Shown one piece after another: positions 16,420 through 24,147 of a DNA stretch of 64,000 bases (its first letter is position 1; each line of letters begins with the position of its first letter). The translations under genes and the position numbers were made by a program. The DNA is taken from positions 124,001 to 188,000 of the forward strand of contig NZ_BMQF01000015.1 of assembly GCF_014647975.1 (NCBI RefSeq), read 5' to 3'. Source of the stretch: Streptomyces fumigatiscleroticus (GTDB taxonomy: Bacteria > Actinomycetota > Actinomycetes > Streptomycetales > Streptomycetaceae). Under the pieces are notes generated by a model. That model saw nothing but the letters and a program-made list of their open reading frames with translations. It made no database searches and had not been told where the DNA came from.

Positions 16420-18057
16420 GGCTCATACAAGATTCTCGTAGGCGGTGACCAGGCCAACTGGCCCCGTGGCACCGGCTGGTGAGCAGCATCAGACTGGTGA
16501 AGCGTGAGGTTCTGCTGGAGGACCTGCTGCCGCAGCTGGCCGCGGTGGGGGTCGAGAAGGTGGAGGTCAGCGGTGACCTGCTGCGGAGCGCGGCCGGTCC
16601 CGGGACGAAAGCCCGGCGGTCTGCCCCGAGTGCGGGCAGGCTTCGGACTGGGTGCACAGCCGCTATGTGCGACACCTCGCGGACGAAGCGGTGGGCGGCC
16701 GGACGGTCGTCATCGACCTGTCCGTGCACCGCCTGTACTACGAGAACCACGACTGTCCGAAGGTCACCTTCGCCGAGCAGATCACCGGGTTGACGGTGCG
16801 CCACCAGCGTGCTGCTCCATCTGCACCAGTGCCTGAGCTGGGCCACCGTGCTGAACGTCCTGATGACGGTGCCAGGTCCGCGGCTTGCGGTGCTGCGGGT
16901 GCCGGCCGTGGACGATTCGCGCTGTGCCGAGGTCGTCGCTACGGGACCCTGGTCGTCGACGTGAACAGCCGCCTGCCGATCGGCCTGTGGGACTGCCGGG
17001 AAGCGGAGCCGCTGGCCGCTTGGCTGCGCGCGCACCCGGGTATCGAGGCGGTCTGCCGGGACGGCTCGGCGACCTACGCGGCGCGATCACCGCCGGAGCA
17101 CCCCGAGCCGTTCAGCTCAGCGACCGCTTCCGCCTGTGGCAGGGGCTCGGCCGCAAGGTCTACGAGGTCGTCGCGGCCCACCGCGGCTGCCTGCCGGACC
17201 CCGGGCCGGAAGCGATCGCGGCGGGTGCCGGGCGGACGCACCGCCGCCCGCACCCGTGAGCCGCACGCTGCGGTGCGCACCCTGCTGGGGCAGGGCATGG
17301 CGCTGCGCGCCCTCGCCCGCCACCTGGATGTGGACCGCAACGTGATCCGGCGCTACGCCCGCGCCGCCACCTGGCAGCGGACCGCCCCGACCTGGCCCCT
17401 GCGCGCCGGGATTCTCACCCCCTACCAGGGTTTCCTGCACCGGCGCTGGACCAAGGGCGAGCACAACATCACCGCCCTGTTCCGCGAAGTCGCCGCGCGT
17501 GGCTTCCCCGGCAGCGAGGCCACCGTTTGCCTCTACATCACCGCCCACCGCGACCCTCTGGACGCGGGCCTTCCCCCGCCCGGCCCGGCCCGCAGCGCCT
17601 TTGAGGTCTCCCGGCCGCTGATGACCCGGCCGGAACGCCTGGATGAGGACCAGCGCACCTTCCTCCAGCGGCTGCTGAGACGCTGCCCGGAAATGACACA
17701 CCGTCCACGACCGCGTCCGCTCCCTCGCGACCGTCTTCGCCGAGCGGCGCGCCCGACTGCTGGACGCCTGCATCAGCCAGGCCAAGCACGACGAGTCGCC
17801 CAGCCGGCCGGCTACGTCACCGGGCTGCTCGACGACCTCGACGCCGTGACCGCCGGTACGACCCCCTTACAACTCCGGCGTGGCCGAAGGCCGGGTCCCG
17901 AGTCTGGAACTGATCGAGCGCCAGATGGCGGGGCGAGCCGGCATCCGGCTCCTGCGCAAGCGCGTCATCCTCGTCGCCCATTCTCGCCGACGCCCGCAAC
18001 CACCCGCCGCCGACGCCCCCCTGGACGATCGCCGCCTACGAGGATCTTGTACGAACC
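16420..18057 (+). mobile_element. ISL3-family insertion sequence, decayed but with both ends
   Basis: Terminal inverted repeats of about 30 bases lie at 16420-16449 and 18028-18057 and match at 25 of 30 positions (shared core TACAAGAT then CTCGTAGGCGG). Between them is an ISL3-type transposase in several frames: 'LLPQLAAVGVEKVEVSGDLL', 'RYVRHLADEAVGGRTVVIDL', 'FALCRGRRYGTLVVDVNSR', 'PIGLWDCREAEPLAAWLR', and a second helix-turn-helix part 'LRALARHLDVDRNVIRRYA'. There are several frameshifts and small deletions, so it is inactive alone, but the ends could still be used by a related transposase. Confidence 0.8.
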
Positions 18058-18103
18058 CGGTTCTTCGTAGGGATGATCGGTTCGATCTCGCGTGCTGCCG
18101 GGC

Positions 18104-18349
18104 TCAGTGGCAGTCATAAGGCGCGTCGGCATAGGCGAGGTGGGTGCCACAGGCGGTACAGCGGAAGAGCACGATGGCCGGCACCGGGCGGCCCTCGGCG
18201 GCCGGCTTCTCACCGTCCGTCAGGATGTCCTCGCGGGTGGTGTGGTCCAGCGGGTGGCCGCGGTAGGTGGCGCACCGGCCGATGACCTTCTTCGGGGCGC
18301 CCTTGACGGACAGCAGCCGCTGGTTTCCGCAGCGCCCCCGGGTGGCGTG
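18104..18349 (-). pseudogene. Possible small zinc-ribbon protein, start not found
   Basis: A frame of about 80 codons has cysteines spaced like a zinc ribbon: 'GRCGNQRLLS', 'IGRCATYRGHPLDH' and 'FRCTACGTHLAYADAPYDCH' before the stop. No ATG or GTG with a ribosome-binding site starts this frame, so it is either the 3' part of a lost gene or chance. Low confidence. Confidence 0.3.
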
Positions 18350-18967
18350 GAAGCCCCGGCTGGGCTCGAACGGCAGACTGGTGCCGCCGGCCGGCCCGGC
18401 GCGGCCTCCGTGCTGCTCACCCGTGGAGCACGATGTGCGCGCGGCCTGACGGCCTGCCTGTGACGCCCGCCCCTGCGCCAGAGCACGGGGCGGGCCGTAC
18501 GGCGCGAGCCGAGCCCCGATGCCGTGCGTCGGTGGCTCGGGAGATCACTTCAGCGTGATGGTCACTGATCTCTTCGGGCTGTTGTCGGGCGGTGGGTCAG
18601 TCCGGACCGGTGCCGGTGAGGCAGCCGTCGATCAGGTCGGGACGGCGCTGGATGTGCCGCAGACCCGAACGCCCGGTGTCCGCCCTGCGGCTGCGCTGCC
18701 TGTCGGTTACCGGGCCGCGGGGAGGTTCTCTCCGGTTCCGAGCGGGACGACGCCTGGGCTGATCGCATCGCTGCGCGGGCGGACCTCCCGACCTGCTTCA
18801 TCGACGACGAGACGGCCGTTCGCGTCAGGGACGGCCAGGTGGATGTCATATCTCAAGGCCGGTGGCGGTTCCATCCGTGACTCGATACGCGCGGTGGGGA
18901 GCCCCGGACAGGGCAGTGCGGCGCCCAGAGGTGCTCTGACAGGGAGCTGCCGGGGTGAGCACCTGCG
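18350..18967. other. Remnant stretch without an intact gene
   Basis: Only one coding-like piece is visible: on the plus strand at about 18718-18881 a frame reads 'SGSERDDAWADRIAARADLP' and later 'VRVRDGQVDVISQGRWRFHP' before a stop, like a protein C-terminus. Not identified. Nothing else coherent. Confidence 0.35.
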
Positions 18968-19060
18968 TCAGGCGGCTTGTGCGAGGTAGTACGGAGTGAC
19001 GTTCTGCCGTTCGGCGGGACGGGGCTTGCAGCAGGTGAGCCGCCGGGTCATCAGGACCCG
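18968..19060 (-). mobile_element. IS5-family transposase C-terminal remnant
   Basis: The last 30 codons read 'MTRRLTCCKPRPAERQNVTP' and end Gln-Ala-Ala-stop. The intact IS5 transposase at 1561-2427 ends with the same layout (Met-Thr-Arg-Arg-Leu-Thr, Pro-Ala-Glu-Arg, Gln-Ala-Ala-stop). The rest is gone. Confidence 0.55.
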
Positions 19061-19160
19061 GTGACCCAGTGCGAGTGGGGCGGGTTCGCGGGACGGGTGC
19101 AAGCCGCGGGAGGCGGCCGCGGGCCCGCTCCCGTGTCGGGGCGCTGTTGCGCCGAAGTGC

Positions 19161-19185
19161 CTTGACCTCAAGTTGGGTTGAGCTT
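19161..19185 (+). promoter_or_regulatory. SoxR-like operator and promoter
   Basis: The stretch TTGACCTCAAGTTGGGTTGA (from 19162) contains a -35-like TTGACC overlapping a dyad CTCAA (19167-19171) / TTGAG (19178-19182). This closely fits the SoxR box (CCTCAAGTT...TTGAGG type). It lies about 55 bases upstream of the MarR gene at 19238. It may be active for that gene or be left over from a lost one. Confidence 0.5.
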
Positions 19186-19237
19186 TTACGGTCGGGCTCG
19201 TCGAGGCAACGCGTGAGCGAAGACGGAAGGACCGGCC

Positions 19238-19696
19238 ATGGAGTACTCGCACAACGATGCCGAATTGATCCAGCAGCCCATCGGCTACTGGAGTTGGGCC
19301 GCTTTCAAAGCCGTCGTCACCCGCACCCGGACCGCCCTCGCCGGGATTGGGCTCACTCAGCCGCAGTGGTGGGTGCTCGCGCAGGTCGCACGAGCCGATG
19401 GTGTCAGGTCTCGTCGCGCGGTGTCCCACCTCCTGCGGGACTACCTGGACACGGGCTCGGAGACCATGGAGTGGGAGATAGACAGGACCATCGCCCACGG
19501 CTGGATCACCGAAAGCCCCGAGGGGAACTTGGGCATCACGGTCGAGGGCAGGGCTCTGTACGACAAGGCCGCGGCCCTCCAGGACGAGCTCTGGGCGGAA
19601 CGGCACGCAGGTATCTCCGACGCGGAGTACTTGACCACCCTGAAAGTGCTGCAACGGTTCATTCACAACACTGGCGGGCGCGCCTGGCACCACTGA
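19238..19696 (+). CDS. MarR-type winged-helix regulator
   Basis: A 152-residue protein with MarR layout: an N-terminal helix ('GYWSWAAFKAVVTRTRTALA'), the first winged-helix part 'GLTQPQWWVLAQVARADG', a recognition region ('AVSHLLRDYLDTGSETMEWE'), and a wing-like 'ITESPEGNLGITVEGRALYD'. The start has AAGGA upstream. The central helix-turn-helix is diverged, so DNA-binding specificity is unclear. A SoxR-like box lies upstream, suggesting induction by redox-active compounds. Confidence 0.7.
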   Translation: MEYSHNDAELIQQPIGYWSWAAFKAVVTRTRTALAGIGLTQPQWWVLAQVARADGVRSRRAVSHLLRDYLDTGSETMEWEIDRTIAHGWITESPEGNLGITVEGRALYDKAAALQDELWAERHAGISDAEYLTTLKVLQRFIHNTGGRAWHH

Positions 19697-19942
19697 TCAG
19701 CGGTCGCTGTGCCGGCTCCCCCGCCGCGCCGGCCCATGTGCACGTGGCAACTCCCGGACCAGCTTCATGCCGCCCGGCAGCGGACGGCACGGTACGGCGT
19801 GTACGTCGGTGACCGGTGACAGTCGAGTCACCGGTCATCCAGCGGACCGCGCTACCCGTGAACTGAACGGTGACGCTGTCGGTGAACGCGAAGGCGCCCG
19901 AGTGGTGGCCACGCCGCCGGTCCGAGATCGCGCGTTCGGCTG

Positions 19943-20706
19943 TCAGTCGGCCACCAAGACGTCCACGCCGAGCGCCATGAGCTGCTCGATGACCGTGTCG
20001 TGGGGATCGGCATCGGTAATCAGTCCGCTTACGTCCTGCAAGGGCAGGACACGGAATCGCGAGGCCGTGTCGGTCTTCTCGGAGGAGGCGAGGATGTAGG
20101 TGTCCGCGGCCCGCGCGGACAGGGCGCGCTTCATCGCCGCTTCTTCGGCGTCCCCCGTGGTCAGTCCGGCCTCGGGGTGTACGCCGGTGACGCCGAGCAG
20201 GCACAGGTCGGCGGAGATGTTCTGCGCGGCTTCGACCGCGGCGGCACCGCAGGTGACCGCCGAGTGTTTGAAGACGCGCCCTCCGAGCAGGAAGAGCTCC
20301 GCCTGCGGATGGTCGAGCAGTGCCGTGGCGATCGTCGGGCTGTGAGTGATCACGGTGCAGGCAATGTCGGCCGGGAGGGCGCGGGCGACGGCGAGGGCGG
20401 TGGTGCCACCGTCGAGAATCAGCGCGCCGCCCGGTCGCACCAGTCCGGCGGCCACCACCGAAGCGACCTTCCGCTTGCCGTCCGGGGCCACCGTCTGCCG
20501 GCGTCGTAGTCCACCACCGCCGGGGACACGGGCAGCGCGCCGCCGTAGACGCGCTGGCACAGCCCTTCGGCGGCAAGGTCACGCAGGTCGCGCCGCACGC
20601 TGTCCTCGGAAATCCCCAGCTCGGCGGCGACGTCCTTGGCGGCGACGATCTTTCCCTTGCGGGCGAGCAGACCGAGCAGGTGATCACGCCGTTCAGCGGC
20701 CGGCAT
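19943..20706 (-). pseudogene. DeoR/GlpR-family regulator, frameshifted
   Basis: The N-terminal DeoR winged helix is intact ('RRDHLLGLLARKGKIVAAKD', 'ELGISEDSVRRDLRDLAAEG'). The C-terminal sugar-phosphate-sensing domain is also present ('PGGALILDGGTTALAVARAL', 'LFLLGGRVFKHS', 'ADLCLLGVTGVHPEAGLT') but one frame over. The break lies near 20500, where 'VVDYDA' should continue into 'RRQTVAPDGKRKVAS'. A single missing base explains it, so sequencing error is possible. Such regulators repress sugar or nucleoside use genes; no target gene is adjacent. Confidence 0.8.
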
Positions 20707-20762
20707 TCACGCAGGCAAGCAGCGGCCGGGGGAGCCCGGCTGCGTGCCCGCCGGGCGGTGCG

Positions 20763-21341
20763 TCACATCACGGCGAGCCGGTCCACCAACAGCTCCACCC
20801 TCTGCGCGGCGTCCTCCGGTAGCAGCCGTCCCGCCCGGGTCAGGGTCACAAGGCCGTGCAGGGACGCCCAGAACACCTCGGTGAACAGCCCCGGCTGGAC
20901 GCCGTCCCCGGCGACCTCGCCCAGACACTCCAGCAGCGCGGCGAAGGCGTCCTTCAGCGGCTGTGGGGTGTCCTCCTGCGCGTACGCCAGGCCGCCGTCG
21001 AGCTGGAACAAGGCGTCGTAGACCGCCGGGTTGCGTGCGGCGAAGTCGAGGTAGGCGCGGGCGAGCGCGGCGACCCGCTCGCGCGGGCCGTTCGCGGCGG
21101 AGGTCGCGGCACGCACCGCCACGGCCAGCTCGGCAGCGCCCTTCAGGGCGACGGCGCCGATGATCTCCCGCTTGCCGCGGAAGTGGCTGTAGAGGACGGG
21201 CTGGCTGTACTCGATGCGCTCGGCGAGCCGGCGGGTGGTGACCGCGTCCCAGCCCTGCTGCTCGGCGAGTTCACGGGCGGTCGCCACGATGAGGCGCTCG
21301 CGCTCCGCCCGTTCGCGCTGCTTGCGTTCCTGTACCGACAT
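20763..21341 (-). CDS. TetR-family regulator
   Basis: A 192-residue repressor with helix-turn-helix 'ERLIVATARELAEQQGW', 'AVTTRRLAERIEYSQPVLYS', 'HFRGKREIIGAVA' and a TetR effector domain ('AYLDFAARNPAVYDALFQLD', 'FWASLHGLVTLTRAGRL'). It is divergent from the DUF1772 membrane gene at 21433, and the 91-base gap holds two sets of CTAGC dyads, the probable operators. The start at 21341 follows the common MSVQERKQ-type beginning and avoids an overlap with the operators. Confidence 0.88.
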   Translation of the reverse strand: MSVQERKQRERAERERLIVATARELAEQQGWDAVTTRRLAERIEYSQPVLYSHFRGKREIIGAVALKGAAELAVAVRAATSAANGPRERVAALARAYLDFAARNPAVYDALFQLDGGLAYAQEDTPQPLKDAFAALLECLGEVAGDGVQPGLFTEVFWASLHGLVTLTRAGRLLPEDAAQRVELLVDRLAVM

Positions 21342-21351
21342 GACACGAATC

Positions 21352-21364
21352 CTAGCACCGCTAG
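21352..21364. promoter_or_regulatory. CTAGC dyad, proximal TetR operator
   Basis: CTAGC-ACC-GCTAG, perfect five-base arms, ten bases upstream of the TetR start. It shares its half-site with the larger dyad at 21385-21415, which supports both being sites of the same regulator. Confidence 0.6.
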
Positions 21365-21384
21365 ACAATCAAGCGGCGGCAGTA

Positions 21385-21415
21385 CTAGCGTTGCCACATC
21401 GGCTAGCAACGCTAG
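21385..21415. promoter_or_regulatory. CTAGCGTTGC dyad, distal TetR operator
   Basis: Perfect ten-base arms CTAGCGTTGC (21385-21394) and GCAACGCTAG (21406-21415) with an 11-base spacer that itself ends in GGCTA, giving an internal GCTAGC. It lies 17 bases upstream of the DUF1772 gene start and is a likely operator for it. Confidence 0.6.
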
Positions 21416-21432
21416 ATCCCGGGAGGGACACC

Positions 21433-21879
21433 ATGCTCAGCGCACTCGAGGTCATCACCACCGTGGTCGTCGGCGTAATGGTGGGGGTGGAGTTCTCCGT
21501 CGCCTTCGTCATGAACCCGATCCTCAACGCACTTCCCGAGGACAGTGGCCAGCTCGGCCACGCCCACGGGGGCCGGATGCTCGGCACCGTGATGCCGTTC
21601 TGGTACATCGGCTCGCTCGTCCTCGTCGCGGCCTGGGCAGTCGCGGGACGGCACCACCACGGCACCGGCCTCGTCGTCACCGCCGGCGCACTGCTGATCC
21701 TCACCGTGATCATGTCGCTTCTGCTGCTCGTCCCGATCAACAACCGGAACAGGACGTGGACCCCTGACAACCGGCCCGCCGACTGGAAGGAGCAGGTGAA
21801 CCGCTGGGCCCGCTACCACTACGTCCGCGTCGCCGTCATCATCGCCGCCTTCACCCTGCTCGTCGCCGCCCTCGTCTGA
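21433..21879 (+). CDS. DUF1772 (anthrone-oxygenase-like) membrane protein
   Basis: A 148-residue membrane protein with four hydrophobic segments: 'VITTVVVGVMVGVEFSVAFV', 'FWYIGSLVLVAAWAVAG', 'VVTAGALLILTVIMSLLLLV' and 'VRVAVIIAAFTLLVAALV'. The loop 'PINNRNRTWTPDN' and 'WARYHYVRV' are typical of DUF1772, a family that includes anthrone oxygenase-like proteins. GGGAGG precedes the start by six bases. It is divergent from and probably repressed by the TetR gene at 20763. Enzymatic activity is not established for most members. Confidence 0.82.
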   Translation: MLSALEVITTVVVGVMVGVEFSVAFVMNPILNALPEDSGQLGHAHGGRMLGTVMPFWYIGSLVLVAAWAVAGRHHHGTGLVVTAGALLILTVIMSLLLLVPINNRNRTWTPDNRPADWKEQVNRWARYHYVRVAVIIAAFTLLVAALV

Positions 21880-22110
21880 GCCCGCCGCCGACACCGCGCC
21901 GGTGGCGCACGATCCCCACTCTCCGGGCGGCAGTCGGCCACGCGGAGCCCGGCGTCCGGGAAAGCAGCTGTCGCTCAGATCCCACAACGGCGACACCGAC
22001 AAGCCACGCCCCTCGATCAGCCGCGTCCGCGCGGCCTGATCAAGCCTCACACGACTCAGCAAGCTCTACGAAGCTCACCAAGCCCGCGAAGACTCGCAAG
22101 GAGAAGAACG

Positions 22111-22536
22111 ATGTCGCTGAAGAAGATCAACACCGTCCTGGCCGCCGCCTTCATCCTTTTCATCCTCTGGTTCGGGACGGAGTACATCCTGAGCCCGGAG
22201 ACGACGGCGCCGGGCTACGGCCTGCCGAGCTGGCCGTCCGGTGACGGCGACGGTTTCCTCGTCATCAAGGGAATACGCGACGTCGTTCTGGCCCTGGTCC
22301 TGGGCGTCCTGCTGGTGACGGGCCACCGCCGGGCGCTGGGCTGGACACTGCTGGTGGAGGCGCTCGCCGCTTACGGCGACATGGCCAACGTGCTGGCCCA
22401 CCACGGCTCCGTGGCCACCGCGCTCGGCGTCCACTGCCTGACCGCGACGCTGATGGCGGTCAACGGCCTGCTGATATTGCGCGAGACCCGCCAGGTCGCG
22501 GCCGCTCCGGCGAAGTCCGCCCCGCAGCCCGCCTGA
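22111..22536 (+). CDS. DUF4267-like small membrane protein
   Basis: A 141-residue protein with about four hydrophobic helices: 'INTVLAAAFILFILWFGTEY', 'DVVLALVLGVLLVTG', 'ALGWTLLVEALAAYGDMANV' and 'ALGVHCLTATLMAVNGLLIL'. The segment 'SGDGDGFLVIKGIRDVVLAL' is typical of DUF4267. A strong AAGGAGA ribosome site lies seven bases upstream. The 230-base gap before it shows no other feature. Function unknown; the gene may be cotranscribed with the DUF1772 gene. Confidence 0.75.
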   Translation: MSLKKINTVLAAAFILFILWFGTEYILSPETTAPGYGLPSWPSGDGDGFLVIKGIRDVVLALVLGVLLVTGHRRALGWTLLVEALAAYGDMANVLAHHGSVATALGVHCLTATLMAVNGLLILRETRQVAAAPAKSAPQPA

Positions 22537-22725
22537 CGCCACCTTGGCGCGTGTCGGTATTCGTCTGTCAGCGCCTGGCCGGGAGAGGCGAGGCGCACGA
22601 CGTTCTTCCAGCGGGCTTCCAGTGGGCGGCGGCCTGCTTCCACTCAGACGCCATCTCATTGGGGTGGTTCGGTAGTCCGCGAGCGTGGGGATCGTGGAGC
22701 GCTTGGTGCCGGACGCGTTGTGACA

Positions 22726-22957
22726 GCCAGGCCCCGAGCGCCGCCACGGCGTCTCCACCTGGGGCCAGGTGGCGTCGCACGTCCAGCCGGTCGGGTGCGT
22801 CGGCCACCAGGCCGGTGCCGTGGTGGGCGGTCAGTGTGGACAGCAGGACCCGCTCCCCCGCCTTGATCTGCCGCCCGCCCAGTTCGAGATCGGTACTGGC
22901 CTGGCGCACCAGGGGCGGGGCCACCGCGAGCAGCCGCAGCAGCTCCTTGGCGGGTGC
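22726..22957 (-). pseudogene. Cytochrome P450 fragment
   Basis: The frame reads 'APAKELLRLLAVAPPLVRQA', 'TDLELGGRQIKAGERVLLST' and 'ADAPDRLDVRRHLAPGG', the K-helix to meander region of a bacterial P450 (the Glu-x-x-Arg is in 'KELLRLL'). The haem-binding Cys loop that should follow is not recognisable, and the first two-thirds of the protein is missing. The fragment ends where the histidine kinase remnant begins on the other strand, marking a recombination joint near 22955. Confidence 0.7.
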
Positions 22958-22959
22958 CT

Positions 22960-23741
22960 GGCTGGACCGGGGGCCCGCCGTGGTGGCGCTGCTGTGTCTG
23001 GCCGTCGGCACCGCCGCCGGGCAACTGCTCACCCCAGGTGACCCCACGGGAGGACGGCTGCTGCTGGACCCCGTCGCCAACGCCCTGCTCCCCTGGCTCG
23101 TCGGCCGGTACACCACCGCCCGCCGCGCCTACATCGCCGAGCTGGAACAGCGTTCCGAACGCGAGCGGCGCGAACGTCGGCAGGCGCTGGCCGAGGCCAT
23201 CGCGGAGGAGCGCAGCAGCATCGCCCGCGACCTGCACGACGTGATCTCCCACCATGTCAGCGCCATCGGTGTGCACGCGGGCGTCGCCCGGCTGAAGGCC
23301 ACGGCGGCGTCCGGTGCCCTGGACGTCGTGGACTCGCTGAGCGCCGTGGAGACCTCCAGCCGGGCCGCCATGGCCGACCTGCGCCGACTGCTGAATCTGC
23401 TGCACGGCGACGCCCCGGACGCCTGCGGAGAGGACCGGCAGCCCGGGCTGGACGACCTCGCCGCGCTCGTCGACACCGTCCGCGCCGCCGGGCTGAAGGC
23501 ACACGTCACCCTGCACGGCGTCCCGTCGCGGCTGCCGGAGTCCCTGGACATCGCCGTCTACCGGGTGGTGCAGGAGATGCTCACCAACGCACTGCGCCAC
23601 GGGGACGGCACCACGGCGGACGTGACCCTGCGTCATGACGGCTCCGCCCTCACCGTGTCCACCACCAACCCGCTGCCCGAGGAAGGGCGCACCCGGCCGG
23701 GCTCCCCACACCGCGGACTGCCGGGCGGGTCGAGGATGTAG
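22960..23741 (+). pseudogene. NarL-type sensor histidine kinase, truncated at both ends
   Basis: The frame covers the last membrane helices ('PAVVALLCLAVGTAAGQLL', 'LDPVANALLPWLVGRY'), the dimerisation helix with phospho-acceptor His ('SSIARDLHDVISHHVSAIGV'), the linker helix and the N box ('VVQEMLTNALRHGDG'). It stops soon after 'TNPLPEEG' and 'GSPHRGL', so the G box of the ATP site is missing. The N-terminal membrane helices are also lost at the joint with the P450 fragment. It therefore lacks a complete ATP-binding site and probably cannot autophosphorylate. Confidence 0.75.
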
Positions 23742-24147
23742 CGCAGGCCGGACGAGGCCTTGTGGTTGTGAGGAGTCCGCGATGTGCGCGTGCTGCGACG
23801 CACAGGCACGGTGACCAGCCATGGACGGCCCCACGGTCGGGATCGGGATGCGTCGGGCATAGCCGCGTACGGACGAACAGCGGGCCGGACACGGTCGCCT
23901 CCGGATCCGGCCGCCGCATCTCGGGCGAGGTCCGCTCCAGAAAGAGCGCCTCCGCGGGTTGCATGGGCACCGGCTGTGCGGAGAGCGGCGGCAGCCGACC
24001 GGACTTGCCCATCGAGCGCGAGGAGTTGAGTGCCCGTGCCGGCCGCTGGGATCACAACGCGACATCCGGTGCCCGGCCGGTGGCCCGGGAGGCAGACTCG
24101 GTGCTCGCACGGAAGGGGCGCCGGGTGTGGTGACCGAAGGTGGCGGG
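23742..24147. other. Remnant stretch without a recognised gene
   Basis: On the minus strand, pieces such as 'AEALFLERTSPEMRRPDPEA', 'VSGPLFVRTRLCPTHPDPD' and, one frame over, 'SSGLRYILDPPG' read like parts of one broken protein, but no family was recognised. No promoter or other structure was identified. Confidence 0.35.

Noticed and set aside
18968..19693. Large minus-strand protein covering the MarR region
   Set aside because: Only the last 30 codons are recognisable (IS5 end); the rest is the complement of the MarR gene.
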